DNA of 64,000 nt from Bacillota bacterium (lineage in GTDB: Bacteria; Bacillota; Clostridia; Lachnospirales; Lachnospiraceae): positions 62,001-126,000 of the forward strand of contig JAEZOB010000053.1 of the NCBI GenBank assembly GCA_023414355.1. Reading direction: 5' to 3'. The position numbers and the translations under genes are program-made. This document shows positions 1 to 7,007 of this stretch, piece after piece. The notes below the pieces were generated by a model. That model was not told where the DNA came from and ran no database searches. It saw nothing but the letters and a program-made list of their open reading frames with translations. Each line of letters begins with the position of its first letter. Position 1 is the first letter of the stretch.

Positions 1-960
1 ATTATAGATAAAATGGGAAAGTAAATGATACAGGGATCCGCTCTTATGAGGCAGTGCAAAGCAGATACTGGTGCGCTCCGCTGTCTCACTGTAGATCCTC
101 TGACTGGAAATGATGATAAAACGTGTCGTATTGTGGTCCTCATTGTGAATTGCTTCCTGAAGTAAGGATAATCCAAGGTATTCTCCTGCCCGCCTGCTGG
201 CAATCGCAGCCTGAGTGATATCCTGCTCCTCGAGTACTTTTCTTGCGCTTCCGGCGGTACTGCCGCCTACGATCTGCTGCATCTGCGGATGCATGCTTAG
301 GAACTGCGAGCACTGTAACAGACCCTGCTTATGCGAATAGACCTGTTTGATATCGGACAGCTTCGCTCCGGGCAGCCCCCACAGGTTATGTTCTATCTTT
401 ACCATATGTTCTCCGATGATATAGACACTATATTCAGACAGCAAGTCAAAGATATCGGCAAGTGTTCCCGTCGAGGAGTTTTCAATCGGAAGGACTCCAT
501 ACTCTGCCTGTCCGCCCTGAACCGCCTGCATCACTTCCTCAAAGGTCTCCATCGGAAGACCGGATACCTCGGTATTAAAATATTCCAGCATCGCCTGCTC
601 TGTATAGGAACCCCGTTCACCGTAAAATGCGATCTGTGTATCCTTATTTCTCGGGAAATGCTTTACCTCTGTAAAGCCCAGGCTTTCCTGGCTTTCCAAC
701 AGCATATATTGAAGTCGGCGGCTCATGGACATGATCTGCTTGAACAGATCGGCGACCGCCTTCTTATTGAATTCACTGCCGGTCATCGCTCTCAGTGTCG
801 CCAGCTTTTCCTCTTCTCTTGCCGCATCAAAGATCGGCTTTCCGACACTCTTTTTATAATCAGCAATATCCATTGCCAGTTCCATTCTCTTTTCGAACAG
901 CTCTACCATCTGACGGTCAATCTCATCGATTTTTATTCTGCTTTCCGCTAAATCTATCAT
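1..960 (-). CDS. pheA: Bifunctional chorismate mutase / prephenate dehydratase (P-protein), 3' end outside window
   Basis: Makes phenylpyruvate from chorismate via prephenate in phenylalanine synthesis (cytosolic). I translated the minus strand from the ATG at 960; 320 codons stay open to base 1. Residues 1-85 are an AroQ chorismate mutase helix bundle: R8, R25, K36, D45, R48 and E49 have the same spacing as E. coli PheA active-site residues (R11, R28, K39, D48, R51, E52). The prephenate dehydratase domain starts near residue 110 (AFYGERGSYTEQA), continues through PIENSSTGT, and carries the catalytic TRF motif at 278-280. From about residue 300 the phenylalanine-binding ACT domain begins (GSLYHLL) and is cut by the window edge. 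The start is supported by GGGAGGAG about 7 bases upstream. It is preceded by a repeat-rich leader that may control it. Confidence 0.95.
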   Translation of the reverse strand, partial: MIDLAESRIKIDEIDRQMVELFEKRMELAMDIADYKKSVGKPIFDAAREEEKLATLRAMTGSEFNKKAVADLFKQIMSMSRRLQYMLLESQESLGFTEVKHFPRNKDTQIAFYGERGSYTEQAMLEYFNTEVSGLPMETFEEVMQAVQGGQAEYGVLPIENSSTGTLADIFDLLSEYSVYIIGEHMVKIEHNLWGLPGAKLSDIKQVYSHKQGLLQCSQFLSMHPQMQQIVGGSTAGSARKVLEEQDITQAAIASRRAGEYLGLSLLQEAIHNEDHNTTRFIIISSQRIYSETAERTSICFALPHKSGSLYHLLSHFIYN

Positions 961-977
961 TCCTGCTCCTCCCTATG

Positions 978-1080
978 CAACTAGGTAAACCAAGGTGAGT
1001 TTACCTAGCTGTGTTTACCTAGTCTTTCTTTATCAAGCTGGGTTTACGCAATTCTTGATCTACCTAGTTGCGTTTACCTT
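978..1080 (-). promoter_or_regulatory. Repeat-rich leader of pheA with competing stem-loops
   Basis: Read on the minus strand, the pheA 5' leader holds several copies of a GGTAAAC / CTAGGTAAAC word. One perfect inverted repeat has 10-base arms at 981-990 and 999-1008 and sits just upstream of the pheA ribosome binding site. The same GTTTACCTAG segment next to the start could instead pair with a second CTAGGTAAAC copy (+ strand 1013-1022), and its TACCTAGTTG part could pair with CAACTAGGTA (+ strand 1061-1070). Three mutually exclusive pairings are therefore possible, as in an attenuator, but no leader peptide, T-box or Phe codon run was recognised. The rest of the 961-1330 gap holds the pheA promoter, a small TTTGCA/TGCAAA inverted repeat at 1214-1229, and the ribosome binding site of the next gene. 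Confidence 0.5.
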
Positions 1081-1135
1081 ACTTTTATGTACTAAGCCAG
1101 GTTAACTGACCTGCCTTCGTCCAACCTTTTGGTAC

Positions 1136-1164
1136 ATTATACTATTATCCTCCCTAAGATGCAA
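1136..1164 (-). promoter_or_regulatory. Sigma-A type promoter for pheA
   Basis: On the minus strand there is a -35 TTGCAT (1159-1164), a 17-base spacer and a perfect -10 TATAAT (1136-1141). Transcription would start near 1129, giving a leader of about 170 bases that includes the CTAGGTAAAC repeats. The repeats would then act in RNA rather than as upstream operators. Confidence 0.65.
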
Positions 1165-1330
1165 CAAAGAACTTTAACACTTTAAAGCGTTTAATTGAAG
1201 CTTATTTGAACCATTTGCATTATTGCAAACCATCCCTCGAAGTAATATAATTTAAGTACATTAATAAACAGCGTATTACAAGGTTAATCTATCATTTATA
1301 TCCGCATACTACTCTTCTCTGGAGGTTGCC

Positions 1331-2374
1331 ATGTTAAAAACAGTGTCAAAAGTACTTATAGTCCTCGCGGGTATCACTATTATAGCAATGTTGGGGGTAT
1401 TTGCGTATTCCTCCGGCCGTACCTATTATAATGAAGAGGATGAGGTTGGTAATACCCCCGGTAATATCTATAACGGAGGTCTTTTTTGTGAACAGAATGG
1501 AAGAATTTATTTCAGTAATGATGCGGCTGATGGGAAGCTTTATGTGATGAATTTGGATTGTTCGAATATCAAGAAGATCTATGATGATAAATCAGTATTT
1601 ATCAATGCCGATGATAATTATATCTACTATGTGCGTGCGAATAATACACGCGAGAATTCTAGTGGGAGCATTATGATGTTCTATAATACCGGTGTTTTCC
1701 GTCTGAATAACAACGGCAGTAATCTGCTTGCCTATACAGGGAATCCCGGAGCCTATCCGATGCTACACGGCAATTATCTTTATTTACAGAGATATGATGT
1801 TAATATTGGTTTATATCTTTACCGCTATAAGATAGATGGTAAGGAAGAACGTCTTTTACTGAAGGATGCAGTGATCCCGATTACCGTTCAGAATAATGCG
1901 CTTCTTTATACCGGTTATTCAGGCAATCATAACATCAATGCTATGGATTTAAAGAGCTTTACCTCACACACAAGCATATCGGGAAATATAGCCTATCCGA
2001 TCTTTACGGAGAACGCCATCTACTATATCAATATGGATGATGATTACCATATTTATCGCATGAACCTAGACGGATCAGATCCCAAACCCGTGATTAAGAA
2101 GCGTTGCAGTACCTATAATATCACAAATGATGGAAGATATCTGTTTTATCAGGTGGACGATACGAAGCATAACGGTATCAACCGTTATGATCTGAAGGAA
2201 GAGAAAAATGATTTTCTGATGGACGGAAATTTTAAACAGATCCATGTAACTACGAACTATGTATTCTTCAAGGATTTTGATAATACCAACACCTATATTC
2301 TCGGAACAGGAGCCGGTAAGGACATCAGTACCTTTAATCCACCGGATCTGGACGCTCCTGATACGAAGAAATAA
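1331..2374 (+). CDS. DUF5050-type beta-propeller protein, membrane anchored
   Basis: A 347-residue protein with one N-terminal hydrophobic anchor (about residues 7-27) and an extracytoplasmic repeat region. The repeats carry alternating aromatic strands such as NGRIYFSND, DNYIYYVRAN, GNYLYLQRYD, ENAIYYINMD and GRYLFYQVDD, the pattern of DUF5050 / LRP-like beta-propellers common in Clostridia. Function is unknown; it is presumably a cell-surface binding or sensing protein. A GGAGG lies 7 bases before the ATG. The end is short and polar (DAPDTKK). The gene is convergent with folC and the two coding regions overlap by 41 bases. It is divergent from pheA, with a 370-base gap between. Confidence 0.8.
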   Translation: MLKTVSKVLIVLAGITIIAMLGVFAYSSGRTYYNEEDEVGNTPGNIYNGGLFCEQNGRIYFSNDAADGKLYVMNLDCSNIKKIYDDKSVFINADDNYIYYVRANNTRENSSGSIMMFYNTGVFRLNNNGSNLLAYTGNPGAYPMLHGNYLYLQRYDVNIGLYLYRYKIDGKEERLLLKDAVIPITVQNNALLYTGYSGNHNINAMDLKSFTSHTSISGNIAYPIFTENAIYYINMDDDYHIYRMNLDGSDPKPVIKKRCSTYNITNDGRYLFYQVDDTKHNGINRYDLKEEKNDFLMDGNFKQIHVTTNYVFFKDFDNTNTYILGTGAGKDISTFNPPDLDAPDTKK

Positions 2375-3719
2375 CCTCCTTTAGTTCACCCAGGAAGGAA
2401 AGTGAGCCGAAGGCAAGGATCACATCCTCTGCTCCTGCCGCTTGATAAGCATATGCTACCGCCTGCCTGACAGTCTTGGCATCAAGTACTGTCGGGCAGT
2501 ATTTTTGTACCTCAAGCGCCAAAGCAGCTGAAGACAAAGCTCTGCTGTTATCCGGTGTCAGGGTAATGATTTGAACTGCAAGCGGTGCGGTCAGCTCAGC
2601 CACCCTGCGGTAATCCTTATCTGCAAAGATCCCCATGATGTAGATTACCCTGCGGTCTTTAAAATAAAGTCTGACAGCATCAGCCAGTTGCATAGCCGCA
2701 TCCTCATTATGTGCTCCATCGATGAGAAAATACGGTTTACACCCGATCATTTCAAGTCTGCCGTTCCATTTCGTAAGGGATAAGCCAAGCTTCACGGCTT
2801 CTTTTGAAATCACAACCTCCTGTCTTCGGAGCACTTCGATCGCTTCGATGGCAAGTACAGCATTGATGATTTGATGCGCACCTAACAGCCGGATATGATA
2901 ATCCTCTCCCTGATATAGAAAAGTCGTACCCTCCGGAGTAAGGGATAATGCTTCTGCATTGGCTGCCTCAGCCAGTGTAAATGGAGCTTTCTTCTCCAGA
3001 CTGACCCTTTTCAGCACTTCGAGCACCTCGGGCTTCTGGCTGCAGGTCACAACAGGGCAACCATCCTTAATGATCCCCGCTTTTTCCTCTGCTATCAGCG
3101 CTAACGTATCACCAAGGAACTGCATATGATCCAGACTGATGGAGGTTATGACACTGCAAATAGGCTTTCTGATGACATTCGTTGCATCCAGTCTTCCACC
3201 GAGCCCCACTTCAATCACGGCAAAATCCACAGCAATCTCTTTAAAATACAGCATAGCCATCGCTGTCTCTATCTCGAAGGAGGTCGGATGTGCTAACCCC
3301 TCTGCAACCATCTCTTCACAGGTCTTCTTTACCTTTTCGATTGCCTCACTTACCCCAAGTCTACTGATATATTCAGTTCTGTAGGGGCATCCTGCTTCTT
3401 CTGTGTGAAGAGAAATCCTGCTCTCTACTTCGCCACCACCCTCATTACAGGGATACGAAATCTGAATCCGCTCGCGATAGGAGAATACAGCCGGAGAGAT
3501 ATATCTACCCACCCTGTAGCCAGCTCCTGCCAGGATCGAAGCGATAAAGGCATTCGTCGAGCCCTTGCCATTCGTTCCGGCGACATGGATGAGCTTTAAT
3601 TCCTCCTGCGGATTCCCCAGACGCGACAAAAGCCCGGTCACTGTCTCCAGCCCGAGCTTACTTCCGTATTGATTCGATTCCTCTATAAAGCTTCTTGCTT
3701 CTTCATAGGTCATATGCAT
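2334..3719 (-). CDS. folC: Folylpolyglutamate synthase / dihydrofolate synthase
   Basis: Adds glutamate to dihydropteroate and to tetrahydrofolates (cytosolic Mur-ligase-like ATPase). The 461 residues fit the family. Visible motifs are the P-loop GTNGKGST (48-55), the GLGGRLDATN segment, the SLDHMQFLGDT and EEKAGIIK metal/ATP regions, and the C-terminal DGAHNEDA. The start is either the ATG at 3719 or a second ATG two codons later; an AAGGCGG precedes both. It is last in the apparent run pilT - gtrA-like - methyltransferase - folC, six bases after the methyltransferase. Its 3' end runs 41 bases into the convergent DUF5050 gene, so there is no room for a terminator between them. Confidence 0.93.
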   Translation of the reverse strand: MHMTYEEARSFIEESNQYGSKLGLETVTGLLSRLGNPQEELKLIHVAGTNGKGSTNAFIASILAGAGYRVGRYISPAVFSYRERIQISYPCNEGGGEVESRISLHTEEAGCPYRTEYISRLGVSEAIEKVKKTCEEMVAEGLAHPTSFEIETAMAMLYFKEIAVDFAVIEVGLGGRLDATNVIRKPICSVITSISLDHMQFLGDTLALIAEEKAGIIKDGCPVVTCSQKPEVLEVLKRVSLEKKAPFTLAEAANAEALSLTPEGTTFLYQGEDYHIRLLGAHQIINAVLAIEAIEVLRRQEVVISKEAVKLGLSLTKWNGRLEMIGCKPYFLIDGAHNEDAAMQLADAVRLYFKDRRVIYIMGIFADKDYRRVAELTAPLAVQIITLTPDNSRALSSAALALEVQKYCPTVLDAKTVRQAVAYAYQAAGAEDVILAFGSLSFLGELKEVISSYQERPDPVD

Positions 3720-3725
3720 ACCGCC

Positions 3726-4940
3726 TTACTTCTCATTCACTACCTGGAAGATGAAAAACTTCAGATAATAGGATTCCTCTGCTGCCCAGAGAATGGGATG
3801 ATCCGGTGCCTGGGTACGGTATTCTACCTGGCGAATTCTCTTCCTTACATTCCTCGCTGCCTGTCCGATGGTTTCCGCAAATAAATCCGGAGTCATAAAA
3901 TGCGAACAGGAACAGGTTGCGAGATACCCTCCGTCCTTGATCAGCTTCATCGCCCTTAGGTTGATCTCGCGATACCCCTTGATTGCATTCTTCACTGAAT
4001 TCTTGGATTTTGTAAAAGCAGGAGGATCCAATATGATGATATCAAACAATTCTCCCTGCTTCTCATACTCCGGCAACAGGTCAAATACATCCGCTGTGAT
4101 GAATTTCACCGTGTCAGACAATCCATTCAGAGCTGCATTCTCCGTAGCCTGCGTAACTCCCAGCTCAGAAGCATCGACACCGATGACCTCACGTGCCCCT
4201 CCCATACCTGCATTTAAAGCAAAGGAACCGGTATGGGTAAAACAGTCCAGGACCCTCGCGCCCTTGCACAATCCGGCAATGGCAGCGCGGTTATATTTCT
4301 GATCGAGGAAGAAGCCTGTCTTCTGCCCTTCCGCAACATCAACGATATATTTTACATGATTCTCAATTATCTGAACCTTGGTATCGAAGGGTTCACCGAT
4401 AAAGCCCTTGACCCGTTCCATTCCTTCATTCAGTCGTACCTTCGCATCGCTACGTTCATAGACTCCTCGAATTGAGATACCATCCTGAGCCAGAAGTTCC
4501 TTAAGGATATCGAGAATCGTAAGCTTCATTTTGTCAATCCCGAGTGCCAGTGACTGTACCACAAGTACATCAGAGAATTTATCAATCACAATACCGGGAA
4601 GGAAATCAGCCTCTCCGAAGATAATCCTGCAGCTGTCCGTATCGACGGTAGTCTTGCGGTATTCCCAAGCAGTTTTAACCCGCATCGTAAGGAAAGCATG
4701 GTCGATCTCCTGCCCCTTAACTCTTGACATGATTCTGATCCTGATCTTCGAATTGGAATTAATAAATCCACAACCCAGATAATAATCATCAAAGTCATGC
4801 ACATCTACCAGGTCTCCATCCACAGTTTCCCCGGTAATCCGGTCAATCTCATTATCATAAATCCAGAGACCGCCGTTCTTTAGGGTCCTGCCTTCTCCCT
4901 TTTTCAAGGTTACGATTGCTTTGGCTTTATTTCCACTCAT
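3726..4940 (-). CDS. Class I SAM-dependent rRNA methyltransferase, RlmI/YccW type
   Basis: A 404-residue protein of the family that includes E. coli RlmI (m5C1962 of 23S rRNA). Residues 1-75 form a PUA RNA-binding domain (KKGEGRTLKNGGLWIYDNEID). The Rossmann methyltransferase half has the SAM-binding segment VLDCFTHTGSFALNAG, the catalytic-type DPPAFTKSK and a CSCSHF motif near the C-terminus, consistent with a cysteine-dependent m5C enzyme. The exact target base cannot be read from sequence. The ribosome binding site is weak (AAAGG about 13 bases upstream). It lies between the GtrA-like gene and folC on the same strand. Confidence 0.88.
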   Translation of the reverse strand: MSGNKAKAIVTLKKGEGRTLKNGGLWIYDNEIDRITGETVDGDLVDVHDFDDYYLGCGFINSNSKIRIRIMSRVKGQEIDHAFLTMRVKTAWEYRKTTVDTDSCRIIFGEADFLPGIVIDKFSDVLVVQSLALGIDKMKLTILDILKELLAQDGISIRGVYERSDAKVRLNEGMERVKGFIGEPFDTKVQIIENHVKYIVDVAEGQKTGFFLDQKYNRAAIAGLCKGARVLDCFTHTGSFALNAGMGGAREVIGVDASELGVTQATENAALNGLSDTVKFITADVFDLLPEYEKQGELFDIIILDPPAFTKSKNSVKNAIKGYREINLRAMKLIKDGGYLATCSCSHFMTPDLFAETIGQAARNVRKRIRQVEYRTQAPDHPILWAAEESYYLKFFIFQVVNEK

Positions 4941-4972
4941 ATCTATATCTGTGCCTTTCTTGTTCTTTCCTC

Positions 4973-5416
4973 TTATTGTTCGCGACTTCTGTTAAAAATA
5001 TAAAGCTTACTGAATACATAATTTATAATGATTACAATGACTGCTATACATGCCTTCACGAGCAGACGATAAAAGCCAAGTCGGTCAACAAAGATATACA
5101 TACCGGACTGCTCGACTCCCAAAGTCACAAGCCTTGCTCCAAAGAACTTTGTCAGCTTTGAAGCTTCCTCCTTGATCCCAGAGCTTTTTGACATAAAAAC
5201 ACTTCTTTTATTCACAATATAAGCAAAAGTCACTGCAATTACCCAGGCCCAGCCATTCGCCCACAGGTTGGACAATCCCAGCCGATATAAGCCCTCATAA
5301 CTGGCAAAATTAACGATTGTTGTCAATACTCCGGCGATGATATAGGATACCGTCTCTCTGTTCACTGCCAACTGCCACAGCTTCTTGATTTTTACCTTTA
5401 ATGAATTTCCTTCCAT
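4973..5416 (-). CDS. GtrA-family small membrane protein
   Basis: About 147 residues with four predicted membrane helices (SYIIAGVLTTIVNFASYEGL, NGWAWVIAVTFAYIVNK, a third around FGARLVTLGVEQSGMYIF, and AVIVIIINYVFSKLYIF). The KRSVF segment after helix 2 is the hallmark of GtrA/DPMS-like proteins, which are thought to help move polyprenyl-linked sugars across the membrane. An ATG seven codons upstream (5437) exists, but the ATG at 5416 follows GGAGG by five bases. No glycosyltransferase partner is adjacent, so the substrate is unknown. Confidence 0.8.
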   Translation of the reverse strand: MEGNSLKVKIKKLWQLAVNRETVSYIIAGVLTTIVNFASYEGLYRLGLSNLWANGWAWVIAVTFAYIVNKRSVFMSKSSGIKEEASKLTKFFGARLVTLGVEQSGMYIFVDRLGFYRLLVKACIAVIVIIINYVFSKLYIFNRSREQ

Positions 5417-5502
5417 TCCGTCCTCCAATGTAAGCATTTCAGATGATTATATCATGCCTGTCCCAAGAAATCCAGTAAAAGAGTGATTCTCGAGGTAATG
5501 GT

Positions 5503-6585
5503 CTACATATCATCATCCTTGACGAAGTAATTCAGTTTTCTCTCCATTGCCTGAATATCCTGTGAATAGAACAAAGCCTGCTCCTTCGTGATTTTACCGA
5601 ACAGATAGAGTTCATAAATCGCATCATCCATCGTCTTCATCCCCTGTCGCTTATTGGTCTGAAGATAGGTTGTGATCTGACCCAGCTTACCTTCCCGAAG
5701 AAGGTTTCTCAAAGAAGGATTGGATAAGATTACCTCGAAGGCTGCTACTCTGCCTGTCTGATTCACTGTTGGGATAAGCTGCTGTGAGATTATTCCCTCC
5801 AGTACTGAGGATAGCTGGACTTTTACCTGTTGATGTCTGTGAGGAGGAAATACGTCAATAATTCTCTCCAAGGTATTGATCGCTCCTACCGTATTCATGG
5901 AGGTCAGCACCAAGTGTCCTGTCTCAGCCGCACTGATGGCGATCTCCATCGTCTCATAGTCTCGCATTTCCCCAATCAGGATCACGTCCGGATCTTCTCT
6001 TAATACCTCTTTCAGTGCGTTGGAAAAAGAACGGGAGTCCGTACCGATTTCCCTCTGATTTACGATGGATTTATTATGTCTGTGAAGATACTCAATCGGA
6101 TCCTCCAAGGTGATGATATGACGGTTCTGAGTATTATTAATCAGGTCGATGATAGTTGCTAAGGTCGTGGATTTACCGCTGGCGGTCGGTCCGGTTACCA
6201 GAATTAATCCTCTCTTCTTCTTAGACAGTTCAATGATGGAAGCCGGCATTTCCAGCTCCTCAGGAGTCGGTATAGAAGTATAGATAATTCGGATGACCAG
6301 CGCATAGGAACCGCGTTGCTTAAACAGATTGACCCTGAATCTTCCGACATTTTTGATGGCATAGGAGAAATCCACTTCCCCGTTATTATGCAATGTTTCC
6401 ATTAACCGGTCCGGCACCATAGGCATCGAAATCTCTGTCAGGTCTGAAGGACTCAGTGTATCATAACCCATATCCACCAATTCTCCGTTTACCCTGCATC
6501 TCGGAGAAATTCCCACCGTAAGATGTAAATCGGATGCTCTTCTTTGTTGGGCATCCTGTAATAATTCATCGATTGTAACTTTCAT
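5503..6585 (-). CDS. pilT: PilT-family type IV pilus retraction ATPase
   Basis: A 360-residue hexameric secretion ATPase of the PilT/PilU branch, cytoplasmic at the inner face of a pilus machine. Walker A is GPTASGKST (132-140), the Asp box is EDPIEYLH, Walker B is EDPDVILIGEMRDYETME, and the His box begins AAETGHL. The usual second histidine (TLHT) is replaced: here it reads TSMNT. The ribosome binding site is GGGGAGG. No pilin, PilB, PilC or prepilin peptidase gene is in the window, so it is an orphan here. It appears to lead the four-gene minus-strand run ending in folC, from a sigma-A promoter at 6674-6702. Confidence 0.9.
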   Translation of the reverse strand: MKVTIDELLQDAQQRRASDLHLTVGISPRCRVNGELVDMGYDTLSPSDLTEISMPMVPDRLMETLHNNGEVDFSYAIKNVGRFRVNLFKQRGSYALVIRIIYTSIPTPEELEMPASIIELSKKKRGLILVTGPTASGKSTTLATIIDLINNTQNRHIITLEDPIEYLHRHNKSIVNQREIGTDSRSFSNALKEVLREDPDVILIGEMRDYETMEIAISAAETGHLVLTSMNTVGAINTLERIIDVFPPHRHQQVKVQLSSVLEGIISQQLIPTVNQTGRVAAFEVILSNPSLRNLLREGKLGQITTYLQTNKRQGMKTMDDAIYELYLFGKITKEQALFYSQDIQAMERKLNYFVKDDDM

Positions 6586-6673
6586 TCTTTTATCCTCCCC
6601 AGAAAATACGCATTCTATATTAAGTCAGTACCTTAAATTGTATAGGCACTATATTTATGATGTCATATGCTTA

Positions 6674-6702
6674 ATTATAAATAGCTCTCCAAAAAATAAC
6701 AA
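6674..6702 (-). promoter_or_regulatory. Sigma-A type promoter for the pilT run
   Basis: Minus strand -35 TTGTTA (6697-6702), 17-base spacer, perfect -10 TATAAT (6674-6679). It lies about 90 bases upstream of the pilT start. Confidence 0.6.
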
Positions 6703-6734
6703 TAAAATTTTTGACAATTTTTTTATGATTTAAG

Positions 6735-6865
6735 TATGTTGATTTAGGTGTCAATAGATGCTGCGCACCATTTCCGGATATAAGTCCTTGCTTTTGCATG
6801 CTAGCTTGCACAACGAGGGCTTATATCCGAAAAGCATCTTCGATGCTTTTGACACCTAAAACATA
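6735..6865. repeat. Long imperfect palindrome between divergent promoters
   Basis: Arms of about 60 bases face each other: outer TTTAGGTGTCAA (6743-6754) pairs with TTGACACCTAAA (6849-6860), then a GGATATAAG / CTTATATCC block, and a core around GCATGCTAGCTTGC. The outer TATGTT (6735) and AACATA (ending 6865) extend it after a 3-base bulge. It lies between the pilT promoter and the ABC-F promoter, so it is probably not in either transcript. It has no coding capacity. It resembles a MITE or extended REP-like element; this is inference. Confidence 0.75.
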
Positions 6866-6891
6866 TTATAAATATTTTATCAAAATTAGAA

Positions 6892-6920
6892 TTGTCTTTT
6901 TGCAATACTTCGTGTAAAAT
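6892..6920 (+). promoter_or_regulatory. Sigma-A type promoter for the ABC-F gene
   Basis: -35 TTGTCT (6892-6897), 17-base spacer, -10 TAAAAT (6915-6920). It predicts an RNA start near 6927 and a leader of about 80 bases. Confidence 0.5.
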
Positions 6921-6945
6921 TATGAGTTGCAGTGTAAAAACAACT

Positions 6946-6981
6946 GATCTGTGAGAATACCGGGTTATCCCCTCACAGATC
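6946..6981 (+). promoter_or_regulatory. Hairpin in the ABC-F leader
   Basis: A perfect 10-base inverted repeat, GATCTGTGAG (6946-6955) and CTCACAGATC (6972-6981), with a 16-base loop. It ends 26 bases before the ATG and leaves the ribosome binding site free. It is not followed by a U-run, so it is not itself a terminator. Some ABC-F genes are controlled by leader attenuation, but no terminator or leader peptide is evident here. Confidence 0.45.
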
Positions 6982-7007
6982 GAAAAAATATAAGGAATGA
7001 GGTATTT

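Noticed and set aside
331..951. Plus-strand ORF of 206 codons
   Set aside because: It is antisense to pheA, whose translation shows clear chorismate mutase and prephenate dehydratase motifs. The plus-strand protein has no recognisable family.
961..1330. T-box or TRAP-type leader at pheA
   Set aside because: No T-box sequence (the conserved TGGN specifier pairing), no GAG/UAG repeats in the needed spacing, and no Phe codon run for a leader peptide.
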